NCBI GenBank assembly: GCA_025456495.1
Contig: JALOKO010000250.1
Coordinates: 1 to 10,059, forward strand
From: Bryobacterales bacterium
GTDB lineage: Bacteria; Acidobacteriota; Terriglobia; Bryobacterales; Bryobacteraceae
Length of the DNA stretch: 10,059 nt
Direction: 5' to 3'
Below the pieces are notes generated by a model. The model was not told where the DNA came from. It saw nothing but the letters and a program-made list of their open reading frames with translations, and ran no database searches. This document shows, in pieces, positions 1 through 6,242 of this stretch. The position numbers and the translations under genes are program-made. Every line of letters starts with the position of its first letter. Position 1 is the first letter of the stretch.

Positions 1-1
1 T

Positions 2-676
2 CTGCGTCGCCTGGTGGATTTAGGCGGCGCCCAGGTCTCGGCTCCGCGCTGGTCTCCAGATGGCCAGCGGCTGGTCTTTGAGGGACGCACCCGGGGCAGC
101 AGTGACCTGTATCTGATTCCCGCCGAAGGTGGACCACCCATCCCCTTTGCCAGCAGCTCCGCGCAGGAGGTGCTCCCGTGGTGGGCCGCGGATGGCAAAT
201 CAATCTACTACGCCGCCGATGCGTCCGGGGACTGGCAGATCTGGCGCCAGCCGGTGGACGGTGGGGCGCCGGAGCGTGTCACCAGCAATGGTGGTTTCGC
301 TCCACGCCAGAGTCCGGATGGGCAATGGTTGTACTACACCCACTCGCCCACTCAGGGTGGTCTTTACCGCATGCCCACCCAGGGCGGCCCGGAGCAGTCT
401 GTGCTACCCGAACTGGAAAGCGCACTCTGGGGCAACTGGGGCTTGGCCGCCGACAACCTCTACTATCTTGAGGCAAGGGATCCCGCCACCGGTTCCCGTG
501 CGGCGGTGATGGAGCTGCACTTGCCCAGTGGTCGTAGGCGCGAGGTGGTGAAGCTGCAACGGCTGCCCGCCCGCTACGACACAGGCTTTGCCGTCGCCCC
601 GGATGGTGGCGAGGTCTTGTTCGCGCAACTTGATCGTGCGGGCAGTGATCTGTTCCTGGTGCGGAATTTCCGCTAG
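2..676 (+). CDS. C-terminal part of a PD40/TolB-like beta-propeller protein (5' partial)
   Basis: The reading frame is already open at the left edge (codons from base 2), so the N-terminus is missing and no real start can be chosen. About 224 residues are visible. They contain four to five beta-propeller blades of the PD40/WD40-like type, each with an S/A-P/A-D-G motif followed by an aromatic strand and a turn ending in GG: near residues 16-45 (WSPDGQ), 57-87 (WAADGK), 98-126 (QSPDGQ), a weaker blade around 140-175, and a last one near 193-224 (VAPDGG). The protein ends S-D-L-F-L-V-R-N-F-R. In Acidobacteriota, propellers with this tail usually form the C-terminus of CadC-like winged-helix regulators or of protein kinases, where they are thought to bind ligands or partners. 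Which N-terminal domain is present cannot be seen here. The family call is firm; the role is open. Confidence 0.85.
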   Translation: MRRLVDLGGAQVSAPRWSPDGQRLVFEGRTRGSSDLYLIPAEGGPPIPFASSSAQEVLPWWAADGKSIYYAADASGDWQIWRQPVDGGAPERVTSNGGFAPRQSPDGQWLYYTHSPTQGGLYRMPTQGGPEQSVLPELESALWGNWGLAADNLYYLEARDPATGSRAAVMELHLPSGRRREVVKLQRLPARYDTGFAVAPDGGEVLFAQLDRAGSDLFLVRNFR

Positions 677-681
677 CCTCT

Positions 682-719
682 ACTGGCAGCCGCGCGGGCG
701 GAACTCCGTCCCTGCCAGT
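682..719. terminator. Bulged inverted repeat between convergent genes, possible bidirectional terminator
   Basis: An 8-bp perfect outer stem (ACTGGCAG at 682-689 with CTGCCAGT at 712-719) encloses a second 6-bp stem (GGGCGG at 696-701 with CCGTCC at 706-711, one G-U pair) and an AACT loop, with a six-base bulge on the left side only. It starts five bases after the stop of the propeller gene and lies downstream of the tRNA-Phe gene read on the other strand, so it could end both transcripts. There is no T-run on either side, so it is not a textbook intrinsic terminator; factor-dependent ending or mere 3'-end protection is possible. Confidence 0.45.
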
Positions 720-809
720 GTGCGATGCATCCAAGGCAGCGGGCGGTGGATCGCCTGGGCCAGTTCAGCGGGAGGGGAGTGCGGAAAGCGCCGATGCAGG
801 TGGGGAATG

Positions 810-885
810 TGGTGGCCAGAGACGGATTCGAACCGCCGACGCCAGCCTTTTCAGGGCTGCGCTCTACCAACTGAGCTATCTGGCC
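810..885 (-). tRNA. tRNA-Phe (anticodon GAA)
   Basis: Read on the minus strand this is a complete 76-base cloverleaf. The acceptor stem is GGCCAGA (885-879) pairing with TCTGGCC (820-814). The discriminator is A (813) and the CCA end is genomically encoded (812-810). The D arm contains AGTTGGTA, the anticodon stem is CAGCC/GGCTG and the anticodon loop is CTGAAAA, which places GAA at 852-850 and decodes UUC/UUU. The T arm contains GGTTCGAATCC. It is transcribed away from the amidase gene and towards the propeller gene. On the minus strand, a weak promoter candidate is TAGACT (901-896) with GCAACA (924-919) 17 bases upstream, which would give a very short precursor leader; this promoter is only a guess. 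Confidence 0.97.
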
Positions 886-972
886 GCCAACTTCCAGTCT
901 ACCAAAGAATTTCGATCCTGTTGCGCGGAAGCGAAGCGGCCGGGACGCGCAGGGGGGCTGCTACGATGAGGC

Positions 973-2574
973 ATGGCCGAAGCACTAGAGTCCCCATGGT
1001 TGCGCGCCCTAAGCAGCCAGCAGCGTCACCAGCACGAGGAGGCGCTGCGCCCCCTACTGCAGCAGCTCCGGGAGGCGAGCGGGAAATTGACGTTGCGGGA
1101 CCTGCCCGCCGCTTCCGCCCGTCCCTTGGGGCGTGCGATGACGGCGGAGGGAGGGGAAGCGCAGCCCGTTCCCGCGGTGGCCGATGCCTTGCGAACCGCC
1201 TTCAGCGGCTGGCGACGGCAGCGGACGGCCGAAGAGTGGTGCCAGTGGCTGCTGCGGGAGATCGGGAAGCGGAACCCGGACGTCAATGCCTTCTCGCACG
1301 TGTATGCGGATGACGCTCTGCAGGCCGCGCGCCAGATGGACGTGGCCCGTGGATCCGGTCGGCCTTGGGGCGCGCTGCACGGCGTGCCGGTGGCGGTGAA
1401 GGACAACATCGCCGTGAAGGGCTGGCCGCTCACCGGATCGTCGAAGGTGCTGGCGCAACAGCGCGCTGACGGGGACGCCACCGTCATCACCCGTCTGCGA
1501 CACAGCGGCGCCGTCCTGCTGGGCCAGACGGTGATGCACGAGTTGGCATTCGGGATGACCTCCATCAACCCGCACCTGGGGGCGGTACGCAATCCATGGG
1601 ACCCCACGCGCATCTGTGGAGGCTCCAGCGGTGGTTCGGCGGCGGCGGTCGCGGCCGGGTTGGCGCCCTTGGCGCTGGGCTCGGATACCGGCGGGTCAAT
1701 CCGCTGTCCTGCTGCCCTATGCGGGATCACCGGCTTCAAGCCCAGCTTTGGTGCGGTCAGTCGTCAGGGAGTGTTGCCCTTAGGCGGTAGTCTGGATACG
1801 GTGGGTCCCCTGGCCCGAAGCGCCGCCGAGTGCCTGGCTGCCTTCCAGGCATTGCAGGGGGAAGATCCAGAGGACGAGGCAACCTGGGGCGCCACCGGGG
1901 CTGCCCGTCCGGCCCCCGCCTCGCTGGCTGGCTTGCGCATCGGCTTACCCCGGCCTTATTTCGATGGAGCAATGGAAGAAGGGGTCCGCCAGCAGGTCAA
2001 CCTGGCGGTGGAGCGCCTTCAGAGAGCCGGCGCCCGCGTGGAAAATGTGGCCTTTCCTGATCTGGATGCCATCAACGCCGTGGCATCGATCGCGCTGCTG
2101 GCTGAGGCGGCGTCGTTCTTTCAGTCCCATCTGGCCCAGGGAGCCTCCATCGGTGAAGACGTGCGTGGACGCTTTGAACAAGGATTGCTGGTGCCCGCGG
2201 TGGATTGGGTGAACGCGCAGCGCTTGCGGGCGCGTTGGAAGCGGGAGGTAGCTGCGATCTTTCAGCAATGGGACCTGCTGCTGACGCCCGCCTCGCCGGT
2301 GGTGGCCCCGCGCATCGACGACCCTTACACCCTGATGGGCGGCCAGCGGGTGGATGCCCGCACGGCGATTTCCCGCTATTTGCGCTCGTTCAACTTCCTG
2401 GGGCTGCCGGCGCTGGTGCTGCCGTGCGGGCTGGATGCGGCGCGCCTCCCGGTGGCTGTCCAGTTCGTATCCCCGGGCTTCACGGACGAATGGCTGCTGC
2501 AGGTGGGCGTTCTGGCGGAAGCCGCCCTGGAGTTCACCGCCACCCCGCCCGGCGTGCTTCGGATGGATGGCTAG
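973..2574 (+). CDS. Amidase-signature family hydrolase
   Basis: This 533-residue protein is a serine hydrolase of the amidase signature family, which cleaves carboxamide C-N bonds. The Ser-cisSer-Lys triad is readable: Lys143 in PVAVKDNIAVKG, the cis-Ser Ser218 in GGSSGGS, and the nucleophile Ser242 in GSDTGGSIR. The spacings (75 and 24 residues) equal those of GatA. Residues 1-75 are a poorly conserved, charged, probably helical extension ahead of the amidase core. A conserved-looking end (SFNFLGLPALVLPCG, then PVAVQFVSPGFTDEWLL) completes the fold. The genes for the GatB and GatC subunits are not adjacent and the C-terminal part does not look like GatA, so a stand-alone amidase is more likely; substrate unknown. 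ATG 973 is the only start giving full length; its ribosome site is poor (AGGGGGG at 951-957 is 15 bases away). Met56 (1138) would be a shorter start that still keeps the whole core. No signal peptide is visible, so it is probably cytoplasmic. Confidence 0.9.
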   Translation: MAEALESPWLRALSSQQRHQHEEALRPLLQQLREASGKLTLRDLPAASARPLGRAMTAEGGEAQPVPAVADALRTAFSGWRRQRTAEEWCQWLLREIGKRNPDVNAFSHVYADDALQAARQMDVARGSGRPWGALHGVPVAVKDNIAVKGWPLTGSSKVLAQQRADGDATVITRLRHSGAVLLGQTVMHELAFGMTSINPHLGAVRNPWDPTRICGGSSGGSAAAVAAGLAPLALGSDTGGSIRCPAALCGITGFKPSFGAVSRQGVLPLGGSLDTVGPLARSAAECLAAFQALQGEDPEDEATWGATGAARPAPASLAGLRIGLPRPYFDGAMEEGVRQQVNLAVERLQRAGARVENVAFPDLDAINAVASIALLAEAASFFQSHLAQGASIGEDVRGRFEQGLLVPAVDWVNAQRLRARWKREVAAIFQQWDLLLTPASPVVAPRIDDPYTLMGGQRVDARTAISRYLRSFNFLGLPALVLPCGLDAARLPVAVQFVSPGFTDEWLLQVGVLAEAALEFTATPPGVLRMDG

Positions 2575-2604
2575 GCTGCCGAATTACCAGCGCCTTGCTC
2601 GCGC

Positions 2605-2690
2605 GTGCCTGGGCGGCCTGCCCCGGGTGCCTGGGTGGCCTGCCCCAGGGTGCATCGGCCACTGGCAGGTGCCTGGGCGGCCCCGTGCAA
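2605..2690. repeat. GC-rich imperfect tandem repeat between convergent genes
   Basis: Four head-to-tail copies begin with GTGC at 2605, 2627, 2650 and 2669. Copies 1 (22 bases) and 2 (23 bases) are near identical, differing by C/T and G/A changes and one extra base. Copy 3 is degenerate and shortened to 19 bases. Copy 4 repeats the first 14 bases of copy 1 exactly (GTGCCTGGGCGGCC) and then diverges. Copy 2 can fold on itself (CCTGGG 2630-2635 with CCCAGG 2644-2649). The array fills the gap between the stops of the amidase and sigma genes, so it may also act in transcript ending. The unit length, absence of unique spacers and decay make it a minisatellite-like array, not CRISPR. Confidence 0.7.
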
Positions 2691-2706
2691 GCGTCGCGCC
2701 CGTGCT

Positions 2707-3264
2707 TCACGCACCAGTTCGTTTCGCAAAACTGCCGTCCGCGTTGCCATCACTGCCCAACTCGCGACGGAGCGCCGCCCGTGCCCGGCTAAGGCGGGAC
2801 ATCACCGTGCCGATGGGGATCTCCTGCATGGCGGCGATCTCCTTATAGCTGAACTCCTCCACATCGGCCAACAGCAGGATCGCGCGATACGCTTCCGGCA
2901 GGCGTCCTAACGCGCTCAGCAACTCCGCGTCGGTGAGAGTGGCCGGGATCTCCGGTTGCGCTTGCAGGGTGTTCACCAGCGGCTCATCCAGCTGGGCCTG
3001 CTTCATCCGACGGAACCAATGGCGCCGGTGATGGCTGGCCTTGTGCATCAGGATCTTATACAGCCATGCGCGACAATTCGTGCCCGGCTCAAAGCGCGAG
3101 AACGATCGCCAAGCCTCCACGTACACTTCCTGGATGACATCTTCGGCCTCCGCCGGATTGCGAAAAAAGGCCAGCGCCGCGCGATAAAGGTCCCTCAGAT
3201 GCGGGACGGCGACAGCTTCAAACTCCGCGCTGCGCGCCTCCGCTTTGGGGAAAGGTCCACTCAT
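2707..3264 (-). CDS. ECF-family RNA polymerase sigma factor
   Basis: This 185-residue protein is a group 4 (extracytoplasmic function) sigma-70 factor, which directs RNA polymerase to a small set of stress or envelope promoters. Region 2 spans residues 22-85 and includes the typical EAEDVIQEVYVEAWRSF helix and the CRAWLYKILMHK segment. A variable linker covers 88-115. Region 4 covers 121-170, with the helix-turn-helix in YKEIAAMQEIPIGTVMSRLSRARAALR. The length is normal for the family, with no extra C-terminal domain. ATG at 3264 is preferred, having GGATGGA a few bases upstream; an in-frame GTG at 3282 would add six residues and cannot be excluded. Its probable anti-sigma partner is transcribed divergently from 3481 instead of in the usual same-strand operon. 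Target genes are not visible here; autoregulation is common in the family, but I found no convincing ECF-type promoter. Confidence 0.93.
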   Translation of the reverse strand: MSGPFPKAEARSAEFEAVAVPHLRDLYRAALAFFRNPAEAEDVIQEVYVEAWRSFSRFEPGTNCRAWLYKILMHKASHHRRHWFRRMKQAQLDEPLVNTLQAQPEIPATLTDAELLSALGRLPEAYRAILLLADVEEFSYKEIAAMQEIPIGTVMSRLSRARAALRRELGSDGNADGSFAKRTGA

Positions 3265-3411
3265 GCGATGTCCATCCGCCACATTGTTGAGTGCGTGACC
3301 TGCCTCTGGAATAGTCGACGAGCTTCGCGGGATACTCCTCTAAGCGGACCGATGTTTTTGTCCGCTTTCGTTCCCGCCCGGGTCGCCTTGTAGACTAACA
3401 TGATAGCTGCA

Positions 3412-3445
3412 CTTGCGACTCGCTTCGCGAGCTAGGCTTCGCAAG
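3412..3445. promoter_or_regulatory. Nested inverted repeat between sigma and anti-sigma genes
   Basis: CTTGCGA (3412-3418) pairs with TCGCAAG (3439-3445), and directly inside it CTCGC (3419-3423) pairs with GCGAG (3427-3431) around a TTC loop, leaving a 7-base bulge (3432-3438). The heptamer GCTTCGC also occurs twice within it as a direct repeat (3422-3428 and 3436-3442). It lies 35 bases before the anti-sigma start and about 150 bases before the sigma start, where it could be an operator or a leader hairpin. The structure is seen; the role is inferred. Confidence 0.4.
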
Positions 3446-3480
3446 ACAGGCTTCCCGCGACCTGCGGGTGGATTTAGGAT

Positions 3481-4305
3481 ATGGACGAGCGGAACACCCC
3501 AATCGAGGCGCTCTTCACCCAGTATCTCAGCCGGGAACTGGACGAGGAGACCCGTGTCCGTTTCGAGCGCGAACTGGACGCGAACCCATCCCTGCGGGCG
3601 GAGTTGGAAACGAGTCAGCGCTTACGCGTGCAACTGCGCGGGGCGGTGGCGGGCCAGTACGCGCCGGAGCAGTTGCAGTCGCGCGTCCTCCACAGCCTGT
3701 CCCGTGGGCGCGCGCCCCTGCTGTGGGGCAGGCTGCAACTGGTGGGCGCCCTGGCCTTCGGTATTCTCATTGCGGTGGTGAGTTGGCAGTTGTTGCGCAC
3801 GCCCTCCACGCTGCTGGATGAGCTCCCCCCATCGGTGGTAGCGGTGCTGCAAATTGGCATCGGCAAGCATGTCTCCTGCGTGAAGGAGCGCATCGGCTCA
3901 CCCTGGCTTGCCTTGGGCGCCTTCTCCTCGCCTCTTCCCCCCGAAAGCAAGCGCCTGCTGGATGCCGCCGAACTGGCCTTGCCTCGCGATTTTCAAGTGG
4001 TGGAACGCCATGTCTGCGGCACGGAAGACCGCCGCTTCGGTCACCTCGTCCTGGTGAAGGACAACGTTTACCTGTCTGTTCTGGTCACTGATCGCAAGCC
4101 GGAGGACCCGGAACTGCCCACGGACAGCCGCTTGGCATCCGCCGTTGTGGACGGGATGCAGATTTACGCAGTCCGGCAGGACGGCCTGGATGTGGGTACC
4201 TTCGCCTTGCCCACCCTGTTTGCGTTTGTGGTGAGCGACGCAAGCCCCGGCCAGAACCTGCGCTACACGGAAGCGGTTGCCGCGGCGTTCAAGCGCGTTC
4301 AGTAG
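3481..4305 (+). CDS. Probable membrane anti-sigma factor with outer His/Cys domain
   Basis: This 274-residue single-pass membrane protein probably holds the neighbouring ECF sigma factor inactive at the membrane. Residues 8-50 resemble the N-terminal helices of zinc-finger anti-sigma (zf-HC2) proteins, but the H-x3-C-x2-C zinc ligands are replaced: the segment reads ELDANPSLRAEL where the family usually has HLxxCxxCxxEL. One hydrophobic helix (about 83-105) follows and would place residues 106-274 outside the inner membrane. That outer domain has H130-V-S-C133, H177-V-C179 and H188, a spacing suited to metal binding or a disulfide. The start at ATG 3481 has GGTGGA (3467-3472) eight bases upstream. 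The anti-sigma call rests on the sigma neighbour, topology and the N-terminal resemblance; the ligand of the outer domain is unknown. Confidence 0.72.
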   Translation: MDERNTPIEALFTQYLSRELDEETRVRFERELDANPSLRAELETSQRLRVQLRGAVAGQYAPEQLQSRVLHSLSRGRAPLLWGRLQLVGALAFGILIAVVSWQLLRTPSTLLDELPPSVVAVLQIGIGKHVSCVKERIGSPWLALGAFSSPLPPESKRLLDAAELALPRDFQVVERHVCGTEDRRFGHLVLVKDNVYLSVLVTDRKPEDPELPTDSRLASAVVDGMQIYAVRQDGLDVGTFALPTLFAFVVSDASPGQNLRYTEAVAAAFKRVQ

Positions 4306-4365
4306 GGGTAGGCCCCTTCAGGTTCTGATGGGGAATGGGTGAGCTGACGGCGGAGATGGCCCGCC
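4304..4365. terminator. Short hairpins between convergent anti-sigma and isomerase genes
   Basis: Two 5-bp hairpins lie in the 66-base gap: AGGGG (4304-4308) with CCCCT (4313-4317) around TAGG, overlapping the anti-sigma stop, and GGCGG (4349-4353) with CCGCC (4361-4365) just outside the isomerase stop. Neither is followed by a clear T-run. They are possible weak transcript ends for the two converging genes. Confidence 0.25.
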
Positions 4366-4371
4366 TGCCTG

Positions 4372-5421
4372 CTATTCCTTCGGCGCGGTCTGCGCGATGA
4401 TCCGGTCCGCGTAGTAATTGATGACCTTCGCTTCGTTGCGCGCCACTTCGTAGTAGGCGGCTTGCAGCAACTGATCCTTCATGTTGATGAGGGTGTTGCG
4501 AATGGTCTGCTGCACGCGCGGATCGTTCAGCTCCCGCTGCCCGGCCGGTTCGCGGGAAATCAACCGAAAAATCCGAAAGCCCTCTGGCGTGGCAATGATG
4601 TTCGAATTCTGTCCCGGCTGCATCGACAGCACAGCCCGGCGCAAATCCGGGCTCGCATTGGCCAGTGCGCTTTCCGGGATGAACCCGATATCGCCACCGT
4701 TCTGGTTCGTATTGGGATCCTCAGAGTAGTTCTGCGCCAGCAGGCTGAAATCTTCCCCCTGCTTCAACCGCGCATCCAGCATCTGGATCTTGCGCCGGGC
4801 GGAATCCACATCCGTTGCATTGTCGTTCTTCAGATTGCGGACGTCGTCGTCCGGACGCGGCGTCACCAGAATCTGGGCAATGTGGAACTGCGGTTCGGCC
4901 AGGTTGAAGCTGGCCTTGTTGGCCTCGTAGAATTCCTTGACGTCCTGGTCAGAGATATTCACCCGGGAGGTGATTTCTTTGTTGAACAGGCGGCGCACGC
5001 TTTGGTCGCGACGGATCTGGGTTTTCAGGTCTTCCAAGCTGAATCCACGCGCGGTGAGTTGCTTCTGGAATTCTTCCTGCGTGTAGGGCGCACGGAATTC
5101 GTTCAGCTTGGCTTCCACATCGGCGTCCGTGGCGATGAGGCTTTGCTTCTCAGCCCGTTGCATCATGATCTCGCTATCGATCATGTCCCGCAGCAGTTCC
5201 AGCTTCTTGCGGGTGAGTTCATCGTCCTGCTTCTGCTCAGCCGGAAGATTGGGGAAGTTGCTCTTGTAGAACTTCTCCAGTTCGCCCAGGGTGATGGCCT
5301 TTTCGTTCACCACCGCCACCACGTCTTCCGGGACGGCGCGCTTGCAGCCCAGAGGCGCCAGCAGCACCAACGACGTCAACAGGATTCCGGCCAGCCGTAA
5401 TTGCTTCATGTTCCTTGTCAT
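4372..5421 (-). CDS. SurA/PpiC-type peptidyl-prolyl cis-trans isomerase, probable lipoprotein
   Basis: This 349-residue protein is a parvulin-family foldase/chaperone, expected to help exported and outer-membrane proteins fold outside the inner membrane. Residues 1-26 form a signal peptide (MTRNMKQLR, then a hydrophobic stretch ending LLAPLGC). Cys26 is the likely lipid anchor, although Pro at -3 departs from the usual L-[AS]-[GA]-C lipobox. Residues 34-165 form a SurA-like N-terminal chaperone domain that begins VVAVVNEKAITLGELEKFY. The parvulin domain covers about 178-290, with FHIAQILV, GEDFSLLAQNYSEDP, GGDIGFIP and the GFRIFRL strand. A C-terminal helix (311-349) completes the SurA-type fold. 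Start: ATG 5421 is chosen; ATG 5409 (four residues shorter) is an alternative but its AAGGA is only two bases away. The open frame continues to 6033, but that part overlaps other genes and lacks a signal peptide. SurA usually has two parvulin domains; this has one, as in many PpiC/PrsA-like proteins. Confidence 0.92.
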   Translation of the reverse strand: MTRNMKQLRLAGILLTSLVLLAPLGCKRAVPEDVVAVVNEKAITLGELEKFYKSNFPNLPAEQKQDDELTRKKLELLRDMIDSEIMMQRAEKQSLIATDADVEAKLNEFRAPYTQEEFQKQLTARGFSLEDLKTQIRRDQSVRRLFNKEITSRVNISDQDVKEFYEANKASFNLAEPQFHIAQILVTPRPDDDVRNLKNDNATDVDSARRKIQMLDARLKQGEDFSLLAQNYSEDPNTNQNGGDIGFIPESALANASPDLRRAVLSMQPGQNSNIIATPEGFRIFRLISREPAGQRELNDPRVQQTIRNTLINMKDQLLQAAYYEVARNEAKVINYYADRIIAQTAPKE

Positions 5422-5575
5422 TTTACATTTACCGGCGAGTACTTTTGGTGACTGCCATCTCGCAACCCCAGTGCAAGGGCGATGCCTGCGGCCCTTCAAA
5501 CGATGGCAGCGCCATGCAGCGGCCCTCTCTACGCCGGTTTTCCTGCAAGGAATTCCGCCCGCGTCTTCACCCGTC

Positions 5576-5604
5576 TTGCAAAGCCACAGACGGGTTGCGA
5601 TAGC
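5576..5604 (+). promoter_or_regulatory. Candidate sigma-70 promoter for the small membrane protein
   Basis: TTGCAA (5576-5581) and GATAGC (5599-5604) are spaced by 17 bases, 36 bases before the start codon of the small membrane protein. The -35 matches consensus in four of six positions and the -10 in three, so this is a weak candidate located in the divergent gap shared with the isomerase gene. Confidence 0.22.
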
Positions 5605-5640
5605 ATTGGATGCGACTCCCTTTGTAAGGACGACGAAAGC

Positions 5641-5865
5641 ATGCGTTCTGACCATCCCTACACGATTCCCATCTGGTGGTTCATTGGAGTTCTGCTGACC
5701 ATCTACGGAGTGCTGATTCTGGGCGCTGGCCTGTATGAGTTGGCCGTCCCCAGTCCCACTCCTACCGTCCTGTACGAGTTGCACGCACCCATCTGGTGGG
5801 GCGCCATCCTGCTGGTTACCGGGCTCTTTTACGTGCGCCGGTTCCCTCTGGTAAGGAATTCTTAG
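5641..5865 (+). CDS. Small two-helix membrane protein of unknown function
   Basis: This 74-residue protein has two hydrophobic helices: about residues 11-31 (WWFIGVLLTIYGVLILGAGL) and 49-64 (IWWGAILLVTGLFYV). They are joined by a Pro-rich loop (VPSPTPT) and a short LYELHA segment, with a basic tail (RRFPLVRN). The pattern, with IPIWWFIG and HAPIWWGAIL as two similar Trp-Trp helix starts, suggests a hairpin protein of the inner membrane with both ends on the cytoplasmic side. I recall similar small proteins in Acidobacteriota but know no function. ATG 5641 has AAGGA (5626-5630) ten bases upstream; the frame is open further left to 5482, but that part lacks membrane character and has no good ribosome site. 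It is divergent from the isomerase gene. A component or stabiliser of a membrane complex is possible; nothing here proves it. Confidence 0.75.
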   Translation: MRSDHPYTIPIWWFIGVLLTIYGVLILGAGLYELAVPSPTPTVLYELHAPIWWGAILLVTGLFYVRRFPLVRNS

Positions 5866-6171
5866 CCCAGTGCGACGCAGGCTTACCGGGCAGCCGGAGG
5901 CCATCAACCGCAGCGGCCAGTTCCAGTCGAAATTTACCTCCATGGATGCGCCCTGAGACCCAGGAAGAGGCTTCGGCGGGCGAGGTCTCCGCACGGTGCG
6001 CGTGAGCCCTGTTGGTGCCCAAGGAATCATCAACTTCCCCAGCCAAGCTGCTTGGCCACGGCGGCGCTCCTCTGTTAGCCTTTCCGCGGGCGCGTCGCGA
6101 GTCTCCGCTTAGGACCGTTCTTGCGTCTGGATGACGAGCTTCCGGGTAAGAACCACTGCTGGATGGGAATC

Positions 6172-6195
6172 GGCTGCGTTCCGGTGGAACAAGCC
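6172..6195 (+). promoter_or_regulatory. Leader hairpin upstream of the histidine kinase
   Basis: GGCT (6172-6175) pairs with AGCC (6192-6195) and GTTCC (6178-6182) pairs with GGAAC (6186-6190) around a GGT loop, with a small GC/A internal loop. An alternative outer pairing, TGCTGG (6157-6162) with CCAGCA (6194-6199), would compete with the GGCT/AGCC stem. It lies 38 bases before the ribosome site of the kinase gene. A role in translation control or RNA stability is only a guess. Confidence 0.3.
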
Positions 6196-6233
6196 AGCAA
6201 CCGGCCCGACAACGCACCGGGGCATGCATCGAT

Positions 6234-6238
6234 GAGGG
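6234..6238 (+). promoter_or_regulatory. Ribosome binding site deciding the TTG start of the kinase
   Basis: GAGGG lies four bases before TTG 6243, somewhat close, and 22 bases before the first in-frame ATG (6261), which has no site of its own. This favours TTG. A four-codon mini-frame (ATG at 6232, TGA at 6244-6246) spans the site and its stop overlaps the TTG, which could couple initiation; this is visible but may be chance. Confidence 0.4.
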
Positions 6239-6242
6239 TATT

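Larger units (their letters stand above)
5866..6242. other. 377-base non-coding stretch ahead of the histidine kinase
   Basis: No reading frame here is convincing: the frames that stay open on either strand have no domain character and overlap neighbouring genes. I see no tRNA, no recognised riboswitch, no long repeat and no good sigma-70 promoter. The one clear structure is the leader hairpin at 6172-6195. The stretch presumably holds the 3' end of the small membrane gene and the promoter and leader of the kinase gene. Confidence 0.5.

Noticed and set aside
810..972. tRNA-associated integration site of a mobile element
   Set aside because: No integrase, no direct repeat of the tRNA 3' end elsewhere in the window, and the neighbours are ordinary chromosomal genes.
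588..1313. 241-residue open frame on the plus strand
   Set aside because: It crosses the tRNA gene and the start of the amidase in another frame, with no domain features.
973..2574. GatA subunit of the tRNA-dependent amidotransferase
   Set aside because: The triad spacing matches the whole superfamily; no gatB or gatC lies nearby and the C-terminal region does not read as GatA.
2605..2690. CRISPR array
   Set aside because: The repeat units are contiguous with no unique spacers and only two copies are close in sequence.
3347..3374. ECF-type promoter on the minus strand (GGAAC with GTC downstream)
   Set aside because: The gap between the two elements is 20 bases, about three too long for the usual ECF spacing, and the -10 side matches poorly.
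4462..5400. 312-residue open frame on the plus strand opposite the isomerase gene
   Set aside because: It is the antisense shadow of a gene with clear parvulin motifs and has no recognisable domain of its own.
5422..6033. Upstream extension of the isomerase frame on the minus strand to give 553 residues
   Set aside because: The added part has no domain character, overlaps the small membrane gene, and would bury the signal peptide that starts at 5421.
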